From CAKSQF01 sp051868045 (lineage in GTDB: Bacteria > Bacillota > Clostridia > Oscillospirales > CAG-272), in contig JBJDZN010000051.1 of the NCBI GenBank assembly GCA_051868045.1, forward strand, positions 1 through 26,060: a DNA stretch of 26,060 nt, given 5' to 3'. Of the stretch, positions 15,458 through 22,623 are shown piece after piece. The notes under the pieces were generated by a model that was not told where the DNA came from, did no database searches, and saw only the letters and a list, made by a program, of their open reading frames with translations. The translations under genes were made by a program, and so were the position numbers. Numbering within the stretch: position 1 is the stretch's first letter; the number at the start of each line of letters is the position of its first letter.

Positions 15458-16381
15458 GTGCAGAGCCTGATGCTTCTGCCGATCCTGTTTCTCGGGGCAT
15501 ATCTGTTAAAAAATCCGTATGAAGGTGCCGGAAGCGTCCAAAGAGGCTTGTCTCTTTTCTGCTTTCGCCTGCTTCCGGCACTTTTTCCCATGTCGGTGAT
15601 CAGTTCCGTGTTCTGCCGTGCCGGAAGGATTCCGGGAATTCCGGTGTCGGGAATCGCTAAACTGCTCGGTATCGACAAAAAAACGGCAACAGCCCTGATT
15701 TTCGGTCTGTTTGCAGGCTTTCCGGTGGGTGCCATGGCAATCGGGGAGCTTTACCGGAAAGGGGAGATCGACCGGGATGAGGCGGAATCCATGCTGGGTG
15801 TAGTGTCCAATCCGGGTGCCGCATTTCTGATCGGCGGCGTGGGATCCGCCCTTTTCGGAGATGTCAGAGTCGGATTGATTCTGTATCTGAGTCAAACGGT
15901 GCTGATTCTGCTCCTGCTTATTTTTCGCAGGATCTTGCACTGTGATAGCCGCAATTCCCATTCCGTCGGCATGGACCATCCGGAACCCCTGCCGATGGTC
16001 AGAATGCTGACCGAATCGGTGTCGACCGCCGTTACGGGGATGCTGTCGGTCTGCGGTCAGGTGGTCTTTTTCTCGGTACTGACCGATTTCGTAGGGCATC
16101 TGGCGGATTATATCACAAACGCACCTTGGGTGGACGTCTGGATCAGCGGAATTCTGGAGATCGGGTCGGGAATGCAGGCGGCGTCAGGGGTAGGCGGTCT
16201 TTGCGGGATTCTGATTGCCGCCGCCTTTGCCGGATGGTCGGGACTCTGCGTCTGTCTTCAGATCGCCGGAGTCTCAGGGGGACTGTCCATGCGCCGCTAT
16301 CTGACCGACCGTTTGATCCTTTCTCTGCTTATGCCGTTGACAGCTTTGGGATTTCTCCGACTTTTCGGAATGCTGCCTTGA
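15458..16381 (+). CDS. ylbJ: YlbJ-like sporulation integral membrane protein
   Basis: This 307-residue polytopic membrane protein matches the YlbJ / nucleoside-recognition (Gate) group; Bacillus YlbJ is a sigma-E-dependent sporulation protein of about 400 residues, so this is a shorter version. Visible are an N-terminal transmembrane helix (LMLLPILFLGAYLL), the motif LFCFRLLPALFPMSVISSVF, the characteristic IFGLFAGFPVGAMAIGELY followed by NPGAAFLIGGVG, and a second half with MLSVCGQVVFFSVLTDF and more helices. Transport substrate is unknown. Start is one of two tandem GTG codons: AGGAG lies 4 nt before the GTG at 15455 and 7 nt before that at 15458; I prefer the latter. It is divergent from yqfC. 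Its TGA stop lies inside the -35 box of the next gene. Confidence 0.85.
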   Translation: MQSLMLLPILFLGAYLLKNPYEGAGSVQRGLSLFCFRLLPALFPMSVISSVFCRAGRIPGIPVSGIAKLLGIDKKTATALIFGLFAGFPVGAMAIGELYRKGEIDRDEAESMLGVVSNPGAAFLIGGVGSALFGDVRVGLILYLSQTVLILLLLIFRRILHCDSRNSHSVGMDHPEPLPMVRMLTESVSTAVTGMLSVCGQVVFFSVLTDFVGHLADYITNAPWVDVWISGILEIGSGMQAASGVGGLCGILIAAAFAGWSGLCVCLQIAGVSGGLSMRRYLTDRLILSLLMPLTALGFLRLFGMLP

Positions 16382-16406
16382 CACGGAAGCTGAAATGTGC
16401 TAGAAT
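16378..16406 (+). promoter_or_regulatory. Sigma-A promoter for the HAD hydrolase gene
   Basis: TTGACA, 17-nt spacer and TAGAAT, with TGC directly before the -10. The TGA inside TTGACA is the stop codon of the ylbJ-like gene. The start is expected near 16413, about 50 nt before the ATG at 16463. Confidence 0.82.
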
Positions 16407-16462
16407 GGATAAGCAGAGAGAAGAAACGAGACAAAACAAGAGAAAAGAGAAAGGAACGAAAA

Positions 16463-17074
16463 ATGATACGGAATATTATCTTTGATATGGGACAGGTACT
16501 GAAAAAGTACGATCCCGATGCTTGTATTACGCCCTATGTGGAAAGCTGGGAGGATGTGGAGCTGATCCGAAGCCAATGCTTTGCCTCGTCGGAATGGCAG
16601 TGTCTGGATGCAGGAACCATCAGCTATGAGGATGCCCTTGCCGCCTGGAAAAAGCGGATTCCGGAGCGTCTGGCGGATACCCTTGATTTGATTATCGAAA
16701 ACTGGGACCGTTATATGACCGATCTGCCCTGGACCTGTGACCTTGTCAGACAACTTTCGGAGAAAGGGTATTCTCTCTATCTTCTGTCCAATGTCAGCGT
16801 CCGTTTTGATCGGATCAGGGAGTTTTTCCCGGTGCTGAGATACATGAAGGGGGCGGTTCTGTCTGCCTATGAAAAGGTGGTAAAACCCGACAGACGCATC
16901 TATGAGATTCTTCTGGAACGCTATCATCTGGACCCTGCCGAGTCGGTCTTCATTGACGATGTGCAGGCGAATGTGGATGGGGCAGAATCGGTGGGCATCC
17001 ACGGAATCCGTTATGACGGGGATGTGAAAAACCTGATTTCAAGCCTTGCAAAACTTGGGGTCAGCATCGACTGA
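16463..17074 (+). CDS. HAD family hydrolase (YihX-like phosphatase)
   Basis: A 203-residue haloacid dehalogenase-superfamily protein with a helical cap after motif I. Motif I is IIFDMGQVL with nucleophile D8; the second acid of the usual DxD is glycine, as in the YihX-type FDxGNV group, several members of which are sugar-phosphate phosphatases. Motif II is LLSNVS, motif III the lysine in KVVKPDRRIY, and motif IV VFIDDVQANVDGAESVG. The substrate is not predictable. The ATG at 16463 has AAGGA 7 nt upstream. A longer in-frame reading from 16397 would overlap the -10 hexamer and is unlikely. It converges with the minus-strand membrane protein gene, leaving only 10 nt between stops and no clear terminator. 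Confidence 0.92.
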   Translation: MIRNIIFDMGQVLKKYDPDACITPYVESWEDVELIRSQCFASSEWQCLDAGTISYEDALAAWKKRIPERLADTLDLIIENWDRYMTDLPWTCDLVRQLSEKGYSLYLLSNVSVRFDRIREFFPVLRYMKGAVLSAYEKVVKPDRRIYEILLERYHLDPAESVFIDDVQANVDGAESVGIHGIRYDGDVKNLISSLAKLGVSID

Positions 17075-17084
17075 ACGAAAAGAT

Positions 17085-17354
17085 TCAGATCACCTGTGAA
17101 ACCACCAACAGGGCAAAGCCGGCAATCTCCACGAAAAGCACGGCGGAAACGATGACGATCACCCGGGTGATCAGCCTGCGGAAGATTTTCAGAGCGATTT
17201 CTGCAGGGATGGTGTCGTTGTCCGAATAACCGCTCAGATACTGATCGGTCAGGGAATTCAGGTAGTCCTGTCTGGATCGGTAGATCAGTACGGACACGGC
17301 AACACCCCAGAGAATGATGGCTCCTCCGATTATGATGAGAAGAGTGGACAACAT
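17085..17354 (-). CDS. Small two-helix membrane protein, unknown function
   Basis: I do not recognise this 89-residue protein. It has an N-terminal hydrophobic helix (residues ~4-25, LLIIIGGAIILWGVAVSVLI), a polar 35-residue middle with RSRQDYLNSLTDQYLSGYSDND, and a second helix (~64-87). Two clean membrane segments and a charged connector make a real gene plausible. AAGGAGG occurs upstream, but 12 nt from the ATG at 17354, which is long. It is the last gene after the aminotransferase (39-nt gap) and probably shares its transcript. Confidence 0.65.
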   Translation of the reverse strand: MLSTLLIIIGGAIILWGVAVSVLIYRSRQDYLNSLTDQYLSGYSDNDTIPAEIALKIFRRLITRVIVIVSAVLFVEIAGFALLVVSQVI

Positions 17355-17393
17355 CTTTTGTCCGAGCCTCCTTATCTTGCAAATTTTGGGGGA

Positions 17394-18563
17394 TTATTTG
17401 ATTTTCTTCAGGAAATCTTCCATTTTTTCCAATGCCGTTGAGATGTGCTTCACCGAGTAGGCGTAGGAGATTCTGGCAAAGCCTTCTCCGCAGTCGCCGA
17501 AAGCCGTTCCGGGAACGATTGCCACGCCGTGTTCGTAGAGCAGACGGGAACAGAATTCCTCGCTGGTCATGCCGTAACCGCCCACCTTTGGGAAGACGTA
17601 GAAGGCACCCTGAGGGTCAAAGACCTCCAGTCCAATGGAGCGAAGACCTGCGACAATATACATTCTGCGGCGATTGTACTCGGAGCGCATATATTCGATG
17701 TCCGCATCCCCGTTCTGCATGGCTTCCACTCCCGCAAACTGGGAGGCGGTAGGAGCGCACATGATGGCATACTGGTGGATCTTCAGCATTTGCTTGGTGA
17801 TCGGCGCAGGAGCCAGCGTGTAGCCCAGTCTCCAGCCGGTCATGGCGAACGCCTTGGAAAATCCGCTGACAATGATGGTTCTCTCCCGCATACCGGGCAG
17901 GGAAGCAATGGAAACGTGACGCTCTCCATAGGTCAGCTCGGCATAGATTTCGTCCGACAGAACCAGAATGTCGGTTTCCCGTAGCAACTCCGCAATGGGA
18001 ATCAAATCCTCTTTGGTCAGGATGGAACCGGTGGGATTGTTGGGAAAGGGCAGAACCACCATTTTTGTTCTGGGCGTGATTGCCGCACGGAGTTGATCGG
18101 CAGTCAGCTTGAATCCGTTTTCTTCGGAGAGCGGGACATAGACCGGGGTTCCCCCTGCCAGTGAAACGATGGGACCGTAGCAGACAAAGGAGGGTAAGGG
18201 GATGATAACCTCATCCCCTTCGTCGATCAGGGCACGGATGGCGAGATCAATTGCCTCACTGCCGCCCACTGTCACGATGACCTCGTCCTTCTGGTTGTAC
18301 TGAAGTCCGAAACGGCGGTTCATATAGTTTGTGATCTCGGTGCGCAGGGGAGTCAGACCGGCATTGGCGGTGTAATAGGTTTTGCCCCCTTCAAGGGATT
18401 CGATTGCCGCCTCACGGATGTGCCACGGCGTGACGAAATCCGGCTGACCGACGGTCAGGGAGGTCACGTTGTCGAAGCCGTCCAGAAGATCGAAGAATTT
18501 CCGGATTCCCGAGGGCTTGATAGCCTGTATTTTTTTGGATAAAACCTTCTCGTAATCAATCAT
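17394..18563 (-). CDS. Pyridoxal-phosphate-dependent class I/II aminotransferase
   Basis: A 389-residue fold-type I aminotransferase of the aspartate aminotransferase superfamily. Visible: VGQPDFVTP near residue 38, the YTANAGLTPLR substrate region, VTVGGSEAIDLAIRAL (phosphate binding), PFPNNPTGSIL with the conserved asparagine, LSDEIYAELTY, and the Schiff-base lysine K237 in SGFSKAFAMTGWRLGY; the C-terminal carboxylate-binding arginine is in FARISYAYS. It would transfer amino groups between amino acids and 2-oxo acids; specificity (Ala, aromatic, or other) cannot be set. Its ATG overlaps the stop of the Lrp/AsnC gene by 4 nt (ATGA), so the regulator and enzyme are translationally coupled, suggesting that the regulator senses an amino acid connected with this reaction. 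Confidence 0.95.
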   Translation of the reverse strand: MIDYEKVLSKKIQAIKPSGIRKFFDLLDGFDNVTSLTVGQPDFVTPWHIREAAIESLEGGKTYYTANAGLTPLRTEITNYMNRRFGLQYNQKDEVIVTVGGSEAIDLAIRALIDEGDEVIIPLPSFVCYGPIVSLAGGTPVYVPLSEENGFKLTADQLRAAITPRTKMVVLPFPNNPTGSILTKEDLIPIAELLRETDILVLSDEIYAELTYGERHVSIASLPGMRERTIIVSGFSKAFAMTGWRLGYTLAPAPITKQMLKIHQYAIMCAPTASQFAGVEAMQNGDADIEYMRSEYNRRRMYIVAGLRSIGLEVFDPQGAFYVFPKVGGYGMTSEEFCSRLLYEHGVAIVPGTAFGDCGEGFARISYAYSVKHISTALEKMEDFLKKIK

Positions 18564-19039
18564 TTTTGCAGGTTGCTCCGTTCATCAGTCTCAGGCGTTT
18601 TGTAAATGACGCCGTGATCCTTGTACTTGTGAAGGACAAAATGAGTGGCGGTACCCGTTACCGACTCGATAGTGGACAGTTTGGCGGCAACAAAATGAGC
18701 GACCTCTTTTAAGGTTTTGCCCTCAAGAATCACCTGAAGATCGTATGCGCCCGACATCAGAAAGAGGGACTGAACCTCGGGATAGTTGTAGATTTTCTCG
18801 GCAACCCGATCAAATCCCTTGTCCTTCTGAGGGGTGATTTTCAGTTCGATAACGGCACTGACGAATTCACGGTCGGTTTTGTCCCAGTCAATCAGAGCCT
18901 GATAGCCCAGGATCACTCCGGCTTTCTCGTATTCTTCGATGGCGCGGCGAACATCTCCTTCATCTTTCTGGGTCATAATTGCAATCTGCTCAGGGGTCAG
19001 TCTGGCATCATCCTGCAGCATTTTCAAAATTTCATTCAT
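18560..19039 (-). CDS. Lrp/AsnC family transcriptional regulator
   Basis: This 159-residue protein has the two-domain Lrp/AsnC build: an N-terminal winged helix-turn-helix (EILKMLQDDARLTPEQIAIMT, then VRRAIEEYEKAGVILGYQALID) and a C-terminal RAM/AsnC ligand-binding domain starting near FVSAVIELKITP, with YPEVQSLFLMSGAYDLQVILEG carrying the G-x-Y-D turn. Such proteins bind amino acids and form dimers and octamers on DNA. The helix-turn-helix is somewhat divergent (DEGDVRRAI where R-x-R-T helices are common). AAAGGAG lies 7 nt before the ATG at 19039. It starts 3 nt after the HisJ-like gene and overlaps the aminotransferase, and likely regulates this operon. Confidence 0.94.
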   Translation of the reverse strand: MNEILKMLQDDARLTPEQIAIMTQKDEGDVRRAIEEYEKAGVILGYQALIDWDKTDREFVSAVIELKITPQKDKGFDRVAEKIYNYPEVQSLFLMSGAYDLQVILEGKTLKEVAHFVAAKLSTIESVTGTATHFVLHKYKDHGVIYKTPETDERSNLQK

Positions 19040-19042
19040 CGT

Positions 19043-19882
19043 TTAACTCTCCTTTGTGGATACCGCTCCGAGCAGATGCTCGGAGATTTGTTTGTTTTGG
19101 ACGAAGGATACCCGATCGAAGCCCAGGGAGAGCAGAAACTTCTCCGCACGGTCGTAATCGGCACCGATGTCCGACGGTTTGTGTGCATCCGATCCGATGC
19201 TGATCCGATTTCCGCCCATCTGCCGATAGAGCGACAGAATCCGACGGTCGGGCAGGGTGGATTCCATTGCCTGACGGTAGCCCGAAGTGTTGACCTCCAG
19301 CAGAATGTCATGGTCCAGCACCCATTCAAAAATCTGCTCCAGAATTCTATGATCTTTGGAGAGATCATAGTTTCTCCCGGCTTTGATCAGATAGCGGATG
19401 GGGTAGGTCAGATGGGCAAGGATGTCAATCCCGCCGAAGGACAGAAGCTCCAGAATTTCCCGAAGGTAGACAATCCAGTAGCCGAAGAACTCATCCTCGC
19501 TCATGTTTCTCATGTCCCAGAAGTAGAAATCGGGTTTGCCCCGCAGATTGTGGACCGATCCGATGACCGTTTCAAAGGGATGGGAGGACAGAAACCTCTC
19601 CGATAGGGCGGGATATTGATGTACCTGCCCGGCTTCAATGCCGTAGGACAGCACCAGTGAGCCTGCATATGTTTCTTTTGCGGCAAGGACTGACTCATAG
19701 GCGGCAGCGGCATCATAGGGCATATCCAGTCCTTCAGGGTCGTTGTTTGCCTCAAAATGATCGGTGATTGCCAGATGGGTAATCTTTTTTTCGAGGGCAG
19801 CCCGGCACATTTCGTCCGGTGTGGCAGCCGGGTTCCCGTCGAAGGAGAAGCGGCTGTGGGTGTGACTGTCAAATGGGATCAT
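19043..19882 (-). CDS. HisJ-family PHP phosphatase (histidinol-phosphatase-like)
   Basis: A 279-residue PHP-domain metal-dependent phosphoesterase. Metal-binding motifs are all visible: DSHTHSRFSFDGN near the start, HLAITDHFE, YGIEAGQV, IGSVHN, DILAHLTYPIR, LEVNTSGYR, and the terminal RISIGSDAH. These match the HisJ/HisK family, which removes phosphate from histidinol phosphate. No other histidine biosynthesis gene is in the window, and PHP proteins of this group can have other substrates, so the function is a family-level call. It is the first gene of a four-gene minus-strand set with the Lrp/AsnC regulator, the aminotransferase and the small membrane protein. HisC is also an aminotransferase, so a histidine link is possible but not shown. 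Confidence 0.86.
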   Translation of the reverse strand: MIPFDSHTHSRFSFDGNPAATPDEMCRAALEKKITHLAITDHFEANNDPEGLDMPYDAAAAYESVLAAKETYAGSLVLSYGIEAGQVHQYPALSERFLSSHPFETVIGSVHNLRGKPDFYFWDMRNMSEDEFFGYWIVYLREILELLSFGGIDILAHLTYPIRYLIKAGRNYDLSKDHRILEQIFEWVLDHDILLEVNTSGYRQAMESTLPDRRILSLYRQMGGNRISIGSDAHKPSDIGADYDRAEKFLLSLGFDRVSFVQNKQISEHLLGAVSTKES

Positions 19883-19938
19883 AGGCTTTCCTCCGTCATT
19901 TTTTATCGACCCGCAAAAGGCATCAAATCGCAGTTTCC

Positions 19939-19947
19939 ATTATACCA
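19939..19947 (-). promoter_or_regulatory. Extended -10 promoter for the HisJ-like operon
   Basis: On the minus strand TGG is followed by TATAAT at 19944-19939. No good -35 is found at 16-18 nt, but an extended -10 can work without one. The start would be near 19932, about 50 nt before the ATG at 19882. Confidence 0.65.
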
Positions 19948-19956
19948 CATCTGACG

Positions 19957-19976
19957 AAAAAATACCAGTATTTTTT
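19957..19976. repeat. AT-rich inverted repeat between divergent promoters
   Basis: Arms AAAAAATAC (19957-19965) and GTATTTTTT (19968-19976) with a 2-nt centre. It sits in the -35 area of the HisJ-like promoter and about 10 bp from the -35 of the divergent isomerase promoter, a position suited to an operator. Low-complexity A/T runs could also produce it by chance. Confidence 0.45.
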
Positions 19977-19985
19977 CAAAAAAAC

Positions 19986-20014
19986 TTGTATTTTTTTTAA
20001 AGATGTGATAGAAT
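19986..20014 (+). promoter_or_regulatory. Sigma-A promoter for the TIM-barrel/decarboxylase pair
   Basis: TTGTAT, 17-nt spacer, TAGAAT, with TGA immediately before the -10 as an extended -10. The start is predicted near 20021, about 40 nt before the ATG at 20062. Confidence 0.7.
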
Positions 20015-20026
20015 AAGACCATAAAT

Positions 20027-20047
20027 CCGCAGATCCGTCGGATGCGG
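20027..20047 (+). promoter_or_regulatory. Leader hairpin upstream of the isomerase ribosome site
   Basis: CCGC and ATCC, separated by an unpaired AG, pair with GGAT and GCGG around a GTC loop. The stem ends two nt before the AAGGA ribosome site at 20049-20053, so it could affect translation or transcript stability; no known riboswitch is recognised. Confidence 0.4.
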
Positions 20048-20061
20048 GAAAGGAATGGCAT

Positions 20062-20829
20062 ATGCTTATGAAAATCGGAGCCCAGCTTTATACCCTGAGA
20101 GACTATTGTAAAACCCCCAATGACTTCGGAGAAACCCTGAAAAAGGTGGCGGAAATGGGCTACCGTTCGGTGCAGGTATCGGGAACATGTTCCTATGATC
20201 CCGATTGGCTGGCGGAGCGGCTATCGGAAAACGGACTCACCTGCGATCTGACCCATATCCCCTTTGACCGTCTGAAAAATCAGCCTCAAGAGGTGATCGC
20301 CGATCATCTGAAATTCGGCTGTCACCATATCGGCATCGGAGGATATAACGGACTGAGAGAGGAAAAGGACGTGGACGCCGTTGTTTCTGCCGCAAAAGAA
20401 ATGGCTCCTGCCATGCGGGAAAACGGATGCCTCTTTTTCTACCACAATCATTATACCGAAATGAACCGAAGTAAAAACGGCGAGACGAGGCTCATGGAGC
20501 TTGCCCGCAGAACTCGACCCGATGAGCTCGGCATCACTCTGGACACCTATTGGCTCCAATACGGCGGCGGAGACCTTGCCGACTACATCACCGCCCTCAA
20601 GGGAAGGATTGCCTGTGTCCATTTCAAGGACTACCGTGTGGTGGGCGATGAGATTCGCATGGCACCGGTGGGAGAGGGAAGCATCAACTTTGATAAACTG
20701 GCGCAACTGTGCGAGGTTTCGGGAACCGAGCATATCTTTGTGGAGCAGGATACCTGTTACGGCGAGTCCCCCTTTGACTGCCTCGCACGCAGCCTGGCTT
20801 ACCTGCGCTCCATAGGGCTTGATCAATGA
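20062..20829 (+). CDS. Sugar phosphate isomerase/epimerase-like TIM-barrel protein
   Basis: A 255-residue protein of the xylose isomerase-like TIM barrel (AP endonuclease 2) family. It begins KIGAQLYTLRDYCKTPNDF and has the usual order of motifs: GYRSVQVSG, DLTHIPFDRL, a barrel strand with LFFYHNHYTEM (histidine near the metal site), LGITLDTYWLQYGGGD (aspartate ligand), IACVHFKDYRV (histidine) and HIFVEQDTCY (glutamate). These fit a divalent-metal isomerase or epimerase acting on a sugar or polyol. The substrate is unknown. The ATG at 20062 has AAGGA 8 nt upstream; a second ATG two codons later is farther away. It overlaps the decarboxylase gene by 4 nt (ATGA), so the two are cotranscribed and coupled, although no shared pathway is obvious. 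Confidence 0.9.
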   Translation: MLMKIGAQLYTLRDYCKTPNDFGETLKKVAEMGYRSVQVSGTCSYDPDWLAERLSENGLTCDLTHIPFDRLKNQPQEVIADHLKFGCHHIGIGGYNGLREEKDVDAVVSAAKEMAPAMRENGCLFFYHNHYTEMNRSKNGETRLMELARRTRPDELGITLDTYWLQYGGGDLADYITALKGRIACVHFKDYRVVGDEIRMAPVGEGSINFDKLAQLCEVSGTEHIFVEQDTCYGESPFDCLARSLAYLRSIGLDQ

Positions 20830-22253
20830 GCGATCCGACCCTGTACGAGAGACTGCTGGAATACGGAAAAACGGGCAGAATCCCCTTCCATATGCCCGGA
20901 CATAAGCGGCAGCCTTCCTTCGGCGGCGTTCTGCCCTATGACATGGATATTACCGAGATCGACGGCTTTGACAATCTCCATGCACCGACCGGAATTTTAC
21001 TGGACCTTTGCCGCCGTGCGTCCAGGCTGTGGGGATCAGCGACGAGCTTCCCACTGGTAAACGGCTCCACCTGCGGCATACTTGCGGGAATCCGGACGCT
21101 GACTGCCCCGGGAGATCGGATTCTCATGGCAAGGGGATGCCACCAGTCGGTTTACCATGCCGTCGAACTGTGCGGACTTGGCACCTGCTATCTTCCTGCA
21201 CAGACGGAGCCGAAATACGGCATTCTTCTGTCGGTGGATCCCGATGAAGTCGATCGAATGCTGACTGAAAATCCCGATGTTCGGCTGACGGTTGTCACCT
21301 CGCCTACCTATGAAGGGGTCTGTTCGGATCTTCGGCGAATTTCCGACGTGGTTCACCGACACGGAGGAAGATTGATGGTGGATCAGGCGCACGGCGCACA
21401 TCTGGGACTGTCCCCGCATTTTCCGGAGTCTGCCATGGAGCAGGGAGCCGATCTGGTGATCGCCTCCCTTCATAAAACCCTGCCGTCCATGACCCAGACT
21501 GCCGTCGCCCATCTGGCAAAATCGGTAGATTCCGATCCTTTCGCCCGAAATCTGTCGATTTTTGAGACTTCCAGCCCCTCCTATGTCCTGCTGGCATCGG
21601 TGGATCGCTGCCTGAGCCTTTTGGAGCGGGAGAAAAAGGCATTGTTTGATGCCTACAATGACCGTCTGGATGAATTTAAAAGGGCAACCGCATCCCTTGT
21701 CCATCTGAAAATCCCGGGCTATTCTATGCCGCTTCCGGCAGGCGTGTTCGATTTTGACCGGGGAAAAATCTGTATCTGCACTTCGGGAACCGATCAAAGC
21801 GGCTTCACTATTGCCGATCTTCTTCGGGAATCCCATAACATCGAACCGGAGATGGCAAACGAGGATTACGTGCTTGCCATGACCTCCATTGCCGACAGTA
21901 CCGAAAATTTCAAGAGACTGGCTGATGCCCTGTTGTCCATTGATGCTGCGCTGGCTGACCGTCCGACAAAGAAACCGTCCTGTAGATACGCTGTTCCTGA
22001 GCAGATCCTTCCCATCGGAGAGACCGTTCACCTTGCCGGCGAGTGGGTGCCCCTGATGGACGCCATCGGCAGACTGTCGCTGGACTATGTCCGTGCCTAT
22101 CCCCCGGGAATTCCTCTGATCGTCCCCGGAGAGGCAGTGGATCGGGAGCTTGTTGAGCGCATTTCCGGGCTTGCGGCATCGGGAGCAACGGTGCTGACCG
22201 GAAAAGGGAAATTTTCGGGAGAGATTTTTGTAAAAGCCGAAAAACGGGATTGA
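20826..22253 (+). CDS. Orn/Lys/Arg decarboxylase family PLP enzyme
   Basis: A 475-residue fold-type I PLP protein of the Orn/Lys/Arg decarboxylase group (SpeA/Cad/YaaO-like in Firmicutes). Seen: IPFHMPGHKRQPSF at the start, DITEIDGFDNLHAPTGIL, the cofactor region LVNGSTCGILAGI, VTSPTYEGVCSDL, DQAHGAHLG (186-192) and the Schiff-base lysine K217 in SLHKTLPSMTQTA. The C-terminal part has PPGIPLIVPGE, as in the family. Amino-acid substrate is uncertain: arginine and lysine decarboxylases of this subgroup cannot be separated from sequence alone. The start overlaps the isomerase stop (ATGA). The TGA stop at 22251-22253 lies inside the -35 hexamer of the scfA promoter. Confidence 0.92.
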   Translation: MSDPTLYERLLEYGKTGRIPFHMPGHKRQPSFGGVLPYDMDITEIDGFDNLHAPTGILLDLCRRASRLWGSATSFPLVNGSTCGILAGIRTLTAPGDRILMARGCHQSVYHAVELCGLGTCYLPAQTEPKYGILLSVDPDEVDRMLTENPDVRLTVVTSPTYEGVCSDLRRISDVVHRHGGRLMVDQAHGAHLGLSPHFPESAMEQGADLVIASLHKTLPSMTQTAVAHLAKSVDSDPFARNLSIFETSSPSYVLLASVDRCLSLLEREKKALFDAYNDRLDEFKRATASLVHLKIPGYSMPLPAGVFDFDRGKICICTSGTDQSGFTIADLLRESHNIEPEMANEDYVLAMTSIADSTENFKRLADALLSIDAALADRPTKKPSCRYAVPEQILPIGETVHLAGEWVPLMDAIGRLSLDYVRAYPPGIPLIVPGEAVDRELVERISGLAASGATVLTGKGKFSGEIFVKAEKRD

Positions 22254-22278
22254 CAAATTCAAAAATACGTGGTATAAT
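22250..22278 (+). promoter_or_regulatory. Fully consensus sigma-A promoter for scfA
   Basis: TTGACA, exactly 17 nt, TATAAT, with TGG before the -10. This is a perfect match with an extended -10 and the strongest promoter I see here. The start is near 22285, giving a leader of about 27 nt. TGA in TTGACA is the stop of the decarboxylase gene. Confidence 0.92.
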
Positions 22279-22311
22279 AGACCAAACTCTAAATTGAAAG
22301 GGAGAACGAAC

Positions 22312-22458
22312 ATGAAGAGAATCAAGACTGTTGAGACCCGTGATCTTGCAAAGAGCGCACAGAACGGTGGTTGCGGCGAGTGCCAGACCTCCTGCCAGTC
22401 CGCTTGCAAGACTTCCTGCGGCGTTGCCAATCAGAAGTGCGAAAAGAAGGAAAAGTAA
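22312..22458 (+). CDS. scfA: SCIFF ranthipeptide precursor (six cysteines in forty-five residues)
   Basis: The 48-residue peptide starts MKRIKTVETRDLAKSAQNGG and contains six cysteines at positions 21, 24, 28, 32, 36 and 43, with the rest of the core being CGECQTSCQSACKTSCG and the end QKCEKKEK. This is the SCIFF pattern that is almost universal in Clostridia. Known SCIFF peptides are substrates of a radical SAM maturase that forms thioether bonds between cysteine sulfurs and non-alpha carbons of other residues, threonines in the best-studied case (ranthipeptide). Leader residues 1-20 would be recognised by the maturase. AAAGGGAG lies 7 nt before the ATG. The gene has its own consensus promoter, and scfB follows after 263 nt. 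A quorum or metabolic signalling role has been proposed for some relatives; none is shown here. Confidence 0.96.
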   Translation: MKRIKTVETRDLAKSAQNGGCGECQTSCQSACKTSCGVANQKCEKKEK

Positions 22459-22540
22459 GATTTCCGCTCTTGAAAGGGTAGCCCGTATCTCGTTTTAGCA
22501 GGAAAAAGGGTTGTCTTATTCTTGAAAGAGATAGATTCTG

Positions 22541-22599
22541 CCTTCTGTCGGATTTGCGCCGGCGCATTTATCCGGGTTCAAAACCGGAAGGACGGAAGG
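22541..22599 (+). ncRNA. Possible three-way-junction RNA in the scfA-scfB spacer
   Basis: A 9-bp closing stem pairs CCTTCTGTC (22541-22549) with GACGGAAGG (22591-22599, one G-U). Inside are a stem GGAT/ATCC enclosing the palindrome TGCGCCGGCGCA (22555-22566) and a short GGTT/AACC hairpin at 22575-22585. I match it to no known riboswitch class. Fold found by eye; chance pairing is possible. Confidence 0.3.
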
Positions 22600-22623
22600 G
22601 TGATTTTGCACCGATGGAGAGAT

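Noticed and set aside
16397..16462. 22 extra codons at the start of the HAD gene
   Set aside because: They overlap the -10 box and predicted start site; the conserved MIRNIIFDMG opening and AAGGA site support 16463.
17075..17084. Terminator between the convergent HAD and membrane-protein genes
   Set aside because: Only 10 nt separate the stops and no stable stem with a U-tract is visible there.
21036..22430. Open frame of 464 codons on the minus strand
   Set aside because: Antisense to the decarboxylase and scfA, both well supported.
22573..22587. TpsiC-arm-like GGGTTCAAAACC in the scfA-scfB spacer suggesting a tRNA
   Set aside because: The five-base stem does not close (G-G clash), and no D arm, anticodon arm or acceptor stem can be placed around it.
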